DNA from: Paenibacillus roseus
GTDB taxonomy: Bacteria > Bacillota > Bacilli > Paenibacillales > Paenibacillaceae
Assembly: GCF_016424485.1 (NCBI RefSeq)
Contig: NZ_JAELUP010000103.1
Location: 580,686-644,685 of the forward strand
DNA length: 64,000 nt
Direction of reading: 5' to 3'
The notes beneath the pieces were generated by a model. The model searched no databases, was not told where the DNA came from, and saw nothing but the letters and a program-made list of their open reading frames with translations. Below, one piece after another: positions 32,330 to 39,796 of this stretch. Within the stretch, counting starts at the first letter, position 1. Every line of letters begins with the position of its first letter. The translations under genes were made by a program, and so were the position numbers.

Positions 32330-33072
32330 AGCCTTTTAACAAAATGACCGTACTTATAACCGGCTCGAGCCGGGGAATTGGAGCTTCAATTGCCAAGCGA
32401 TTCGCCTCTGAAGGCATGAACTTGGTACTCCATTATTTGCAATCCCATGAAGAAGCAAATGAAACAGCTCGTCAATGTATGGCAGTTGGCGCCAATGTGA
32501 TGACGATTAGCGCAGATTTGCGTTCGCGCGAGCAATTGGAACGGATGAGAGAAAAACTGGAAATTCATGATATGATGCCGGACATTCTCGTTAATAATGC
32601 AGGAATTGCGCATTATGGAATGCTTTCGGATGTAACGGATGAAGAATGGGATCATGTAATGGCGATAAATTTGAAGGGCATGTTCCTTTGCTGCCAATTA
32701 TTTATGCCATCCATGATCTCACGCAAATACGGGCGAATCATCAATGTTTCCTCGGTATGGGGCATGTCGGGCGCATCCTGCGAGGTTCTGTATTCGACAA
32801 CGAAAGGCGGAATGAATGCCTTCACGAAAGCATTGGCCAAGGAGCTTGCCCCTTCGGGAATTACCGTCAATGCGGTCGCTCCGGGCGCTGTTGATACTGA
32901 AATGAACAACAACTTGAATGAGCATGAAAAAGCGGCGCTTGCAGAAGAAATACCGATCGGTCGCTTCGGCAAGCCGGATGAAGTCGCTTCCCTTGTTTAT
33001 TTTTTGTCGCTTCCTGAATCCGGCTATATTACCGGACAAATTATTAGCCCGAACGGAGGCTGGGTTACCTGA
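32326..33072 (+). CDS. ymfI: EF-P 5-aminopentanone reductase, SDR family
   Basis: Short-chain dehydrogenase/reductase, 248 aa. NAD(P) motif TGSSRGIG at 12-19, NNAGIAH, NVSSVWG, and the catalytic YxxxK (YSTTK) with Tyr near 156. The family is easily called FabG, but its place after ymfF-ymfH matches B. subtilis YmfI, shown to reduce 5-aminopentanone on EF-P to 5-aminopentanol. The efp gene itself is not in this window, so the assignment rests on synteny. Confidence 0.85.
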   Translation: MKPFNKMTVLITGSSRGIGASIAKRFASEGMNLVLHYLQSHEEANETARQCMAVGANVMTISADLRSREQLERMREKLEIHDMMPDILVNNAGIAHYGMLSDVTDEEWDHVMAINLKGMFLCCQLFMPSMISRKYGRIINVSSVWGMSGASCEVLYSTTKGGMNAFTKALAKELAPSGITVNAVAPGAVDTEMNNNLNEHEKAALAEEIPIGRFGKPDEVASLVYFLSLPESGYITGQIISPNGGWVT

Positions 33073-33176
33073 CATTTTTACCTTGACGTTCTCTTTGCAT
33101 AACAACCCCTTCCCACGCTAACAATAAGTATGGTTGATCATTCCCTTGTTTCAAATTCCAAAGGAGGCGACATGGC

Positions 33177-33425
33177 ATGTCAACTGTACTGACTAATTTT
33201 GATACGTGGAAGCAATTTCTAGCTGAGCGGATAGAACAGGCCCAAAAAATCGGTTTGAGCGAAGATACGATCTCGAAGCTTGCTTACGAGATTGGAAGTT
33301 TCCTCGAAGAGCGGGTTGATCCGAAAAACGACGAGCAGCGTGCGCTCAAGGAAATTTGGGATGTCGGTGACGAAGAAGAACGCAAAACAATTGCCAGACT
33401 CATGGTAAAGCTTGTACAGAAGTAA
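33177..33425 (+). CDS. ymfJ: DUF3243 family protein (YmfJ)
   Basis: 82-aa acidic, helical protein of unknown function. It matches YmfJ in position (ymfI-ymfJ-ymfK) and pattern (LTNFDTWKQFLAERIEQAQ, FLEERVDPKNDEQRALKE). AAAGGAGG lies nine bases before ATG 33177; the ATG at 33172 is in another frame. It contains no membrane segment or metal motif. Confidence 0.85.
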   Translation: MSTVLTNFDTWKQFLAERIEQAQKIGLSEDTISKLAYEIGSFLEERVDPKNDEQRALKEIWDVGDEEERKTIARLMVKLVQK

Positions 33426-33586
33426 GCGTTCATTACAGGGAGCCTCCATTATGGAGGCTTTCTGTAATGTTTTTAAACATTGGATGCAGGAGACTGGCGA
33501 AATTTGTAGAATTATTTATATTAGAACGCAATGTTTGCTGCCATAATTTAATGATTTCCAATCTCCTTCTTCGAGGTATAATACAT

Positions 33587-34345
33587 ATGGAACAAAAACA
33601 ATGGTATATGGAGTACAAAATACATAATAACCGTCCCGGATTGCTGGGTGATATTGCTTCCCTGCTTGGTATGCTTGAGGTTAACATTATTACCATTAAT
33701 GGGGTAGAAGACAGAACTCGCGGAATGCTGCTGCAAACCAATGATGATGAGAAAATCGAGTTGTTAGGCAAAATGCTTAAAAAAGTCCATAACATAACCG
33801 TTAATGCGCTTCGCCCGTCAAAACTGGTTGATATTTTGGCTGTTCGGCATGGCCGTTATATTGAACGCGCTTCGGATGATCTTAAAACGTTTCGCTTTAC
33901 CCGAGATGAGCTTGGTTTACTTGTAGACTTTTTGGGTGAATTATTCAAAAGGGATGGCAATCAGGTTATCGGACTGAGAGGAATGCCTCGTGTCGGGAAG
34001 ACCGAATCGATTATTGCCGGAAGCGTCTGCTCGAATAAAAGGTGGACATTTGTTTCCTCCACGCTGCTACGTCAAACGGTTCGCAGCCAGCTCTCGGATG
34101 AAGAAATGAATGCGAATAATATTTTCATTATTGACGGAATTGTCAGTACGATACGTTCCAATGAAAAGCACCATATGCTGCTTCAGCAAATTATGTCCAT
34201 GCCTTCTACGAAGGTCATTGAACATCCCGATATTTTCATACAGGAATCTCATTTTGACTATAGTCATTTTGATTGTATTATCGAGCTTCGCAACAACCCT
34301 GAAGAAGAAATTACGTATGAGACATTTACCAGCTATGATTTTTGA
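33587..34345 (+). CDS. ymfK: DUF3388 protein YmfK with ACT-like and P-loop-like parts
   Basis: 252-aa protein of the YmfK/DUF3388 family, function unknown. The N-terminus reads like an ACT domain (NRPGLLGDIASLLGMLEVNI), which in other proteins binds small ligands. Near residue 140 GMPRVGKTE fits a Walker A pattern (GxxxxGKT), and LFIIDG-like NIFIIDGIVS follows. This pairing suggests a ligand-responsive nucleotide-binding protein, but that is inference. ATG 33587 is chosen because homologues begin here and GAGGT lies upstream. It overlaps rodZ's upstream region closely. Confidence 0.83.
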   Translation: MEQKQWYMEYKIHNNRPGLLGDIASLLGMLEVNIITINGVEDRTRGMLLQTNDDEKIELLGKMLKKVHNITVNALRPSKLVDILAVRHGRYIERASDDLKTFRFTRDELGLLVDFLGELFKRDGNQVIGLRGMPRVGKTESIIAGSVCSNKRWTFVSSTLLRQTVRSQLSDEEMNANNIFIIDGIVSTIRSNEKHHMLLQQIMSMPSTKVIEHPDIFIQESHFDYSHFDCIIELRNNPEEEITYETFTSYDF

Positions 34346-34359
34346 TTGGAGGTGAAAAG

Positions 34360-35274
34360 ATGTCGGAACTGGGAGCATTGCTTAGAAAGTCGAGAGAGCA
34401 AAAAGGTTTTACACTTGATGATATACAGAATTTGACGAAAATTCAAAAACGTTATCTCGAAGCGATTGAAGAAGGAAATTACAAGGTGCTGCCCGGCAAT
34501 TTCTATGTTCGCGCCTTTATCAAGAACTATGCCGAAGCCGTCGGGCTGAACACCGAGGATATGCTTGAATTGTTCAAGAAAGAAGTTCCGTCAATTACGA
34601 TAGAGCCTACTCCAGACCCTGTAATGATGCCGCGTCGGGCGGCTTCGCGTACAGCGGACCGGTTCAATAAATGGGGCTTTACATTGATGATGTGGCTGTT
34701 CTTTATTTTAATCGTGGTGATCTTTTATATTTTTGTGCTTAGGACGCCAGAAGACAATGCCAATAAAACAGCTGATCAGGACACGAATATTACGAATGAG
34801 AGCAAGCCTCCTGCAGATAACAAACCGGGCACGCCAAATAATGGAGCAACGGATACGGGGAACCCTACAGGCCAATCTGGTACGGGGCAGACCGATCAGC
34901 CAACCAAGCCTCCGCAAAACAACAGCGATCTGAAGCTGACTTTTGTCGAGAAGAAGGGCAAGACCGAGTACTATACCATCAATACTACTGGCACAGCCAA
35001 GTACACTTTTAAAGTAAACAACAGAGCGTGGAGCCAAATTAATGAAGGAAGCCAGAGTGGTAAAGTGCTGCGCTCCGGAATTGACGATTCAGGCGCGGAG
35101 TACAGCTTCGATGTAAATGGAGGCATCTATTTTAGCCTTGGCCGTTCGGATTATGTCGAAATCACAGTGAACGGGCAAGTGCTGGAGTTTGAGCCGACGA
35201 AGAGCACAACCCGCAAAATACAAATTGATGTTGCAACGAATGAAGCCACAGGTCAGACAGGTACGCAGCAGTAA
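34360..35274 (+). CDS. rodZ: RodZ-like helix-turn-helix membrane protein (YmfM)
   Basis: 304 aa. The N-terminal XRE-type HTH (LGALLRKSREQKGFTLDDI) and FYVRAFIKNYAEAVGLN are typical of RodZ, the MreB-linked morphogenesis protein. One transmembrane helix lies near residues 110-130 (MWLFFILIVVIFYIFVL), followed by a Thr/Asn/Pro/Gly-rich extracytoplasmic linker and a DUF4115 beta domain from about 190. GGAGGTGA precedes ATG 34360. Position between ymfK and pgsA matches Bacillus ymfM. Confidence 0.92.
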   Translation: MSELGALLRKSREQKGFTLDDIQNLTKIQKRYLEAIEEGNYKVLPGNFYVRAFIKNYAEAVGLNTEDMLELFKKEVPSITIEPTPDPVMMPRRAASRTADRFNKWGFTLMMWLFFILIVVIFYIFVLRTPEDNANKTADQDTNITNESKPPADNKPGTPNNGATDTGNPTGQSGTGQTDQPTKPPQNNSDLKLTFVEKKGKTEYYTINTTGTAKYTFKVNNRAWSQINEGSQSGKVLRSGIDDSGAEYSFDVNGGIYFSLGRSDYVEITVNGQVLEFEPTKSTTRKIQIDVATNEATGQTGTQQ

Positions 35275-35288
35275 AGGGAGAGAGAACA

Positions 35289-35777
35289 ATGAGTGAATAT
35301 TCATTTGATATTGTATCGAAGGTAGATATGCAGGAACTGGTGAATGCGATTTCTCAGGCGGAGCGGGAAATTGAGACGCGCTTTGACTTCAAGGGCAGCA
35401 AAAGCAGCATTCAACTTGAGAAAGAGGATGTTGTCGTGGGTTCCGATGATGATTATAAGTTAAACAGTGTCATCGATATTTTGCAATCCAAAATGATCAA
35501 GCGCGGCGTGCCGATTAAAAACCTGGATTACGGCAAGATCGAGTCGGCTTCCGGCGGCACTGTCAGGCAGCGGATTAAGCTCAGACAAGGGATTGAACAG
35601 GATGTCAGCAAAAAAATAAACATTCTGATTCGCGATTCCAAGATGAAGGTCAAAAGTCAGATTCAAGGGGACCAGCTTCGTGTGACAGGCAAAAGCAAAG
35701 ATGATTTGCAGGCCGTTATGCAGCTTCTTCGCGGCGCAGACCTTCCGATTGAGCTTCAATTCACGAATTTCCGATAA
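35289..35777 (+). CDS. yajQ: YajQ family nucleotide-binding protein (DUF520)
   Basis: 162-aa protein, begins SEYSFDIVSKVDMQELVNAI and contains ETRFDFKGSKSSI, KMIKRGVPIKNLDYG and KVKSQIQGDQLRVTGKSKDDLQ, all typical of YajQ. In Xanthomonas a YajQ protein binds cyclic di-GMP; the role in Firmicutes is not settled. It lies 14 bases after rodZ and ends with its own terminator. Confidence 0.93.
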   Translation: MSEYSFDIVSKVDMQELVNAISQAEREIETRFDFKGSKSSIQLEKEDVVVGSDDDYKLNSVIDILQSKMIKRGVPIKNLDYGKIESASGGTVRQRIKLRQGIEQDVSKKINILIRDSKMKVKSQIQGDQLRVTGKSKDDLQAVMQLLRGADLPIELQFTNFR

Positions 35778-35784
35778 ATGGAGC

Positions 35785-35824
35785 AATCCCTTTTATCGCT
35801 TGACCGGGCGCTAAAAGGGATTTT
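35785..35824 (+). terminator. Rho-independent terminator after yajQ
   Basis: AATCCCTTTTA pairs with TAAAAGGGATT (11 bp), followed by TTT. Confidence 0.88.
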
Positions 35825-35831
35825 CATATTT

Positions 35832-35861
35832 TTGACACGTGAAAGCAGGTTGTATTATACT
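35832..35861 (+). promoter_or_regulatory. SigA-type promoter for rimO-pgsA
   Basis: A perfect TTGACA, 18 bases, TATACT (5/6). It leaves a leader of about 40 bases before rimO. Confidence 0.75.
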
Positions 35862-35906
35862 TGACTAAATAGTTTTACGGTTAGAGATCTGGGGGAATTC
35901 ATACTT

Positions 35907-37235
35907 ATGACAGAACGAGTGAAGGTAGTCACGCTAGGCTGCGAGAAAAACCTGGTTGACTCTGAGATTATGTCCGGCCTGATTCATGGCCGCGGCTATG
36001 AGCTGGTCGAGGAAGCCGAGGAGGCTACCGTTATTATTGTGAATACATGCGGCTTTATTGACGCGGCGAAGGAGGAATCGGTTAATACGATTCTCGACAT
36101 GGCCGAGCTCAAGGAGACCGCGCGTTTGAAGGCGCTGATCGTGTCCGGCTGCCTTACACAGCGATACAAGGAACAGCTTATGCAGGAGATGCCGGAGATT
36201 GACGGGATTGTCGGGACAGGCGATTTCCATCATATTAATGAAATTGTAGACGAAGCACTGCGCGGGAAGAAGCCAGTCAAGGTCGGCAATCCGGTATTCG
36301 ACTACGAGCAGGCGCTGCCGCGGCAGGTATCGACGCCGCGTTATACCGCCTTTGTGAAAATCGCCGAGGGCTGTGACAATGCTTGTACGTTTTGCAGCAT
36401 TCCGATTATGCGGGGTAAATTCCGCAGCCGCTCAATTGCATCGATTATTGCCGAAGTAGAGAATCTGGCCTCGCAAGGAGTCAAGGAGGTCAGCCTGATC
36501 GCGCAGGACTCGACCAACTACGGCACCGATTTATACGATTATTTTGCGTTGCCGGAACTGCTCAATAAGGTGAGCGAGATTCCGGGCATTTCATGGGTAA
36601 GGCTGCATTATGCGTATCCGGGCTTCTTTACCGATGAGTTGCTGGAGGTTATTGCAGCCAATCCGAAGGTTTGCAAATATATCGATATGCCATTGCAGCA
36701 TAGTGAGGACACCATTCTGAAACGGATGCGCAGACCTGGCAGACAGCGCGACGCGCGCGAGTTGATCCGCAAAATCCGCGACCGTATTCCTGAAGCCGCG
36801 TTAAGGACTTCAATTATCGTTGGCTTCCCGGGTGAAACCGAGGAGGATTTCGAGCGGCTGTGTGATTTCATCCGTGAAATCAAGTTTGACCGTCTTGGCG
36901 TATTTACGTACTCCAACGAGGAGGACACACCGGCATCGCGTCTGCCGAACCATATTCCGGATGATGTCAAGCAATGGAGAGCGAACACGCTGATGGAAAT
37001 TCAGCGCGAGGTATCCAAGGACAACGGCAGCAAATATGTCGGCCGCGAGATTGAAGTGCTGGTCGAGCGCTATGACGGACGCAGCGATGTCTATATTGGA
37101 CGTTCTCAATACGATGCTCCGGAAATTGACGGGGAAGTCTATATTTCCAAATGTTCATCACAAATTGGCGAGATTCAAAAAGTACGGGTTACCCATGCTT
37201 ACGAGTTTGACTTATCCGGGGAGGGAATTGCATGA
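35907..37235 (+). CDS. rimO: Ribosomal protein S12 methylthiotransferase RimO
   Basis: Radical-SAM enzyme that adds a methylthio group to the conserved Asp of ribosomal protein S12. 442 aa. The N-terminal UPF0004 domain has the three cluster cysteines (VTLGCEKNLVDSE, VNTCGFID, SGCLTQRY). The radical-SAM CxxxCxxC is CDNACTFC near residue 156, and a TRAM domain ends the protein. The LGCEKNLVDSE wording favours RimO over MiaB. Its stop overlaps the pgsA start by four bases. Confidence 0.94.
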   Translation: MTERVKVVTLGCEKNLVDSEIMSGLIHGRGYELVEEAEEATVIIVNTCGFIDAAKEESVNTILDMAELKETARLKALIVSGCLTQRYKEQLMQEMPEIDGIVGTGDFHHINEIVDEALRGKKPVKVGNPVFDYEQALPRQVSTPRYTAFVKIAEGCDNACTFCSIPIMRGKFRSRSIASIIAEVENLASQGVKEVSLIAQDSTNYGTDLYDYFALPELLNKVSEIPGISWVRLHYAYPGFFTDELLEVIAANPKVCKYIDMPLQHSEDTILKRMRRPGRQRDARELIRKIRDRIPEAALRTSIIVGFPGETEEDFERLCDFIREIKFDRLGVFTYSNEEDTPASRLPNHIPDDVKQWRANTLMEIQREVSKDNGSKYVGREIEVLVERYDGRSDVYIGRSQYDAPEIDGEVYISKCSSQIGEIQKVRVTHAYEFDLSGEGIA

Positions 37236-37810
37236 ATCTGGCCAATCGGATAACGATGGCGAGAATTTTTTTAGTCCCGATCATTATGTTTTTCCTCTTG
37301 GTAAACCTAAATGTGGAACCCATAACGTTTCAGGATTTCTCGATCACCTATAATCAAATTGTTGCTACCTTGATTTTTATTATCGCAGCAAGCACGGACG
37401 GGCTTGACGGCTATATCGCACGGAAGAACAAGACGGTGACCAACCTCGGGAAGCTGCTTGACCCGCTTGCCGACAAGCTGCTTGTCGCTGCCGTACTCAT
37501 TTCGCTCGTCGAAATGAGTAGACTGGATGCGGTTATTGCCGTCATTATTATTAGCCGTGAGTTCGCGATTACAGGCCTGCGCCAGATCGCCCTGCTGGAA
37601 GGCAAGGTGCTTGCCGCAAGCACATGGGGGAAATGGAAAACCGCTGTGCAAATTACAATGATCATTGCCCTGCTGTTGAACAATTTCCCATTTGCGTTGA
37701 TCGATTTGCGTTTTGATCTGATTGTTACGTGGGCAGCGGCAATTATTACGGTTTACTCGGGTATCGATTATTTTGTAAAAAACAAAGATTTGATACCGAT
37801 CTCGGAGTAG
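37232..37810 (+). CDS. pgsA: CDP-diacylglycerol-glycerol-3-phosphate 3-phosphatidyltransferase
   Basis: Integral membrane enzyme committing CDP-diacylglycerol to phosphatidylglycerol. 192 aa. The CDP-alcohol phosphotransferase motif (DG..AR...G...D...D) spans about residues 56-81, starting DGLDGYIAR and ending LLDPLADK, with all Asp residues present. At least four hydrophobic helices are visible. The ATGA overlap with rimO indicates coupling. Confidence 0.95.
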   Translation: MNLANRITMARIFLVPIIMFFLLVNLNVEPITFQDFSITYNQIVATLIFIIAASTDGLDGYIARKNKTVTNLGKLLDPLADKLLVAAVLISLVEMSRLDAVIAVIIISREFAITGLRQIALLEGKVLAASTWGKWKTAVQITMIIALLLNNFPFALIDLRFDLIVTWAAAIITVYSGIDYFVKNKDLIPISE

Positions 37811-37831
37811 CTGAATAGAAACAAGCCTATG

Positions 37832-37861
37832 AACATCATCCCAATTTGGGATGATGTTTTT
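37832..37861 (+). terminator. Rho-independent terminator after pgsA
   Basis: AACATCATCCC pairs perfectly with GGGATGATGTT around AATTT, followed by T residues. Confidence 0.93.
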
Positions 37862-37883
37862 GCAGCAAGAAACAGAATTGTTA

Positions 37884-37916
37884 CTTTCACAGCGGTCGAA
37901 AGAACTCTCTGTCTCG
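37884..37916 (+). repeat. Diverged core copy of the dispersed repeat (copy C)
   Basis: Aligns without gaps to positions 36-68 of repeat copy A with 26 of 33 identical, including ACAGCG, TCG, AAGAA and CTCTG. Outside this core similarity fades. Like copies A and B it lies a short distance upstream of, and in the same orientation as, the next gene (cinA). Confidence 0.65.
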
Positions 37917-37933
37917 ATAAGCGGCCAGAGAGT
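37904..37933 (+). promoter_or_regulatory. Hairpin in the cinA leader
   Basis: ACTCTCTG pairs perfectly with CAGAGAGT across a 14-base loop; the left arm lies inside the repeat core. It ends 38 bases before cinA and has no T tract, so it is not an obvious terminator. No clear SigA promoter for cinA was found nearby. Confidence 0.45.
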
Positions 37934-37971
37934 GACGTTTACGCAGAACGTATTTCAAAGGGGATGTAACG

Positions 37972-39243
37972 ATGAGAGCTGAAATTATTGCAGTAGGCAC
38001 TGAGCTTTTGCTCGGACAAATCGTAAATACAAATGCGCAATACATAGCCCAAGGGCTTGCCGATCTAGGGATTGATGTTTACTTTCAAACAGTTGTGGGC
38101 GACAACACGCACAGGCTCCAGGATGCCATTCGCATTGCCAAAGGCAGAGCGGATATTATTTTGTTTACCGGCGGACTTGGACCGACCCAGGACGATTTGA
38201 CTAAAGATGCACTTGCCGCCATGTTAGGGAGACAACTGATCATCCATCAGCCGTCTATGGACAAAATCGAAGCTTTGTTTGTTTCCCGCGGCGTTCATAT
38301 GGTGGAAAGTAATCGCCGGCAGGCGTTGATGCTGGAGCATAGCGATCCACTTCATAATGAGACTGGGCTTGCTGTCGGAAACGCATTGATCGAGGATAGT
38401 ACCCATTATATTTTGATGCCCGGGCCGCCGCGGGAGATGAAACCGATGTTTGACGGTCCGGTGAAACAATGGCTCCGATCGGTTCTGACGATAGGAAAAC
38501 CGTTGTATTCCAAACAACTGCGGTTTGCCGGAATTGGAGAATCCAATCTGGAGGCGGCTTTGATTGATTTGATCGATGCCCAGACCGACCCTACCATTGC
38601 TCCGTATGCCAAGGAGGGAGAAGTCGCGCTGCGAATTTCCACGAAGGCGGATTATGAGGCGGAAGCCTACTCCAAAATTGATGAGGTGATCGCGCTCATT
38701 GAGCCGCGAGTAGGTCAATATTTGTACGCGAAGGAAGATATTCCGATTGAGGAGGCGGTCGTCAGACTGCTGAGAAAATCAATGAAAAAAATTGCTGCAG
38801 CTGAAAGTTTGACAGGAGGATTGTTCGCCGAACTGCTGACAAGTGTACCTGGAAGCAGCAGTGAGTTCAATGGCGGCATCGTAACCTATACGAATGAAAT
38901 GAAGCACCGCTTGCTGGGTATCCCGCTGAACCAGTTGGAAGGACCGCAGGCGCCGGGAGCGGTCAGCGAGTCGACGGCTTGCCTGATGGCTGAACGAGTG
39001 AGGGATTTGTCCGAAAGCGACATCGGCGTCGCTCTGACAGGGGTTGCCGGTCCGGCTGAAAGCGAGGGCAAGCCTGTTGGCCTTGTCTATATCGCCATCG
39101 CGCCAAAAGGTGCGGCTACCTTAAGCTATACGCTTAATTTAAGCGGCAACCGCAGCATAATCCGTCTGCGGGCGGCGAAGGCGGCCTTTTACCGGCTATG
39201 GCAGCTGCTCAATGAAAATGAACTGCCCAATGCCGCAAAATGA
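37972..39243 (+). CDS. cinA: CinA-like protein (putative nicotinamide-nucleotide amidase)
   Basis: 423 aa with two domains: an N-terminal MoCF/COG1058 domain (IAVGTELLLGQIVNTNAQYIA; LFTGGLGPTQDDLTKDAL), which in other CinA proteins has ADP-ribose pyrophosphatase activity, and a C-terminal CinA/PncC domain from about 260 (AAAESLTGGLFAELLTSVPGSS, ALTGVAGP) with NMN amidase activity in homologues. In B. subtilis cinA is cotranscribed with recA and linked to competence; here recA does not follow. AAAGGGG precedes the ATG. Confidence 0.93.
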   Translation: MRAEIIAVGTELLLGQIVNTNAQYIAQGLADLGIDVYFQTVVGDNTHRLQDAIRIAKGRADIILFTGGLGPTQDDLTKDALAAMLGRQLIIHQPSMDKIEALFVSRGVHMVESNRRQALMLEHSDPLHNETGLAVGNALIEDSTHYILMPGPPREMKPMFDGPVKQWLRSVLTIGKPLYSKQLRFAGIGESNLEAALIDLIDAQTDPTIAPYAKEGEVALRISTKADYEAEAYSKIDEVIALIEPRVGQYLYAKEDIPIEEAVVRLLRKSMKKIAAAESLTGGLFAELLTSVPGSSSEFNGGIVTYTNEMKHRLLGIPLNQLEGPQAPGAVSESTACLMAERVRDLSESDIGVALTGVAGPAESEGKPVGLVYIAIAPKGAATLSYTLNLSGNRSIIRLRAAKAAFYRLWQLLNENELPNAAK

Positions 39244-39258
39244 TATAAGTTGAATGAG

Positions 39259-39298
39259 AAGCTGTCATGTTCCTTCGAGGGACTGACAGCTTTTTTTA
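39259..39298 (+). terminator. Rho-independent terminator after cinA
   Basis: AAGCTGTCA pairs with TGACAGCTT, with an inner GTTCC/GGGAC stem around TTCGA, followed by seven T. It ends the polC-to-cinA block. Confidence 0.93.
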
Positions 39299-39307
39299 AA
39301 TAAGGGT

Positions 39308-39454
39308 TTAAGAGCGAGTGCCGCCTTTATGTTTAAGGTAATCGCCGAGCGTGCTTTGGGCACTAGCCGTTTTTTTCATTTGTCTTAGCATATAACGGAT
39401 CTCCCAGGCTTTCCCGGACATCATTAGCTGCTTGTTATCCATCACTTTAATCAT
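39308..39454 (-). CDS. mciZ: Z-ring formation inhibitor MciZ
   Basis: 48-aa peptide (alternative start at 39442 gives 44). It shares the GKAWEIR core and the following amphipathic pattern with B. subtilis MciZ, a 40-aa mother-cell peptide that binds FtsZ and blocks Z-ring formation during sporulation (sequence recalled from memory). Here the core lies at residues 14-20, preceded by hydrophobic LMM and followed by YMLRQM. AAAGGCGG lies about nine bases before the ATG. B. subtilis mciZ is SigE-dependent; on this strand only weak SigE-like matches are seen (39517-39546: 5/7 and 5/8, spacer 15; or 39489-39517: 4/7 and 6/8, spacer 14). It is convergent with cinA and divergent from nudF. Confidence 0.8.
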   Translation of the reverse strand: MIKVMDNKQLMMSGKAWEIRYMLRQMKKTASAQSTLGDYLKHKGGTRS

Positions 39455-39555
39455 GTTGAGGCGCCGCCTTTCGAATTTGATATAATGAAACATATGCAAG
39501 AGAAGGACAAGTTATCCCCGTATGAAGCAAACTTTATACATTTTGACTCAGCCTT

Positions 39556-39749
39556 AAAATCAGTGCTTGACAAACAGGAGAAAGCAGCGAAGGGGCAGAG
39601 GAATTGTGGAGAAACGAACGTGGTCGCCTATTAAAGCCCGATTCCCCCTGCTAACCTCTATCCTATAAAGGAATCTGGCTTTAACAGCGATCGGAAGAAT
39701 CCTCTGCCCCGCAGCGTTCCTCGCCTCCTGGAGGTCAAGCACTAATTTT
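39556..39749. repeat. Large imperfect palindrome between mciZ and nudF
   Basis: The left arm, read backwards, matches the right arm in ordered blocks: 39556-39571 with 39734-39749 (15/16), CAGGAG 39575-39580 with 39725-39730, GGGGCAGAGGA 39592-39602 with 39700-39710 (exact), TTAAAGCC 39631-39638 with 39677-39684, and GATTCC 39640-39645 with 39670-39675. The left arm carries about 13 extra bases in its middle. The loop is about 24 bases. As RNA the element could fold into one long hairpin. No open frame, transposase or target-site duplication was recognised. Confidence 0.8.
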
Positions 39750-39760
39750 GGTTTGGAGCC
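39644..39760 (+). repeat. Dispersed intergenic repeat, copy B (right half of the palindrome)
   Basis: Gap-free match to window positions 1-117, about 87% identical. It comprises the loop and right arm of the palindrome plus TGG-rich sequence to 39760, and ends 36 bases before nudF. Copy A has the same orientation relative to polC. The two copies bracket the polC-to-mciZ block as direct repeats. Confidence 0.85.
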
Positions 39761-39796
39761 TAAATTTTATTATGGAAAATAAAGGAGAGTGTCAGC

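Noticed and set aside
32326..33072. Calling the SDR gene fabG
   Set aside because: The motifs fit SDR enzymes in general; the ymfF-ymfH neighbourhood favours EF-P 5-aminopentanone reductase.
33577..33582. TATAAT just before ymfK as a promoter
   Set aside because: A start about seven bases downstream would fall on the ATG, leaving no ribosome-binding site; the -35 is poor. The GAGGT overlapping it explains the start better.
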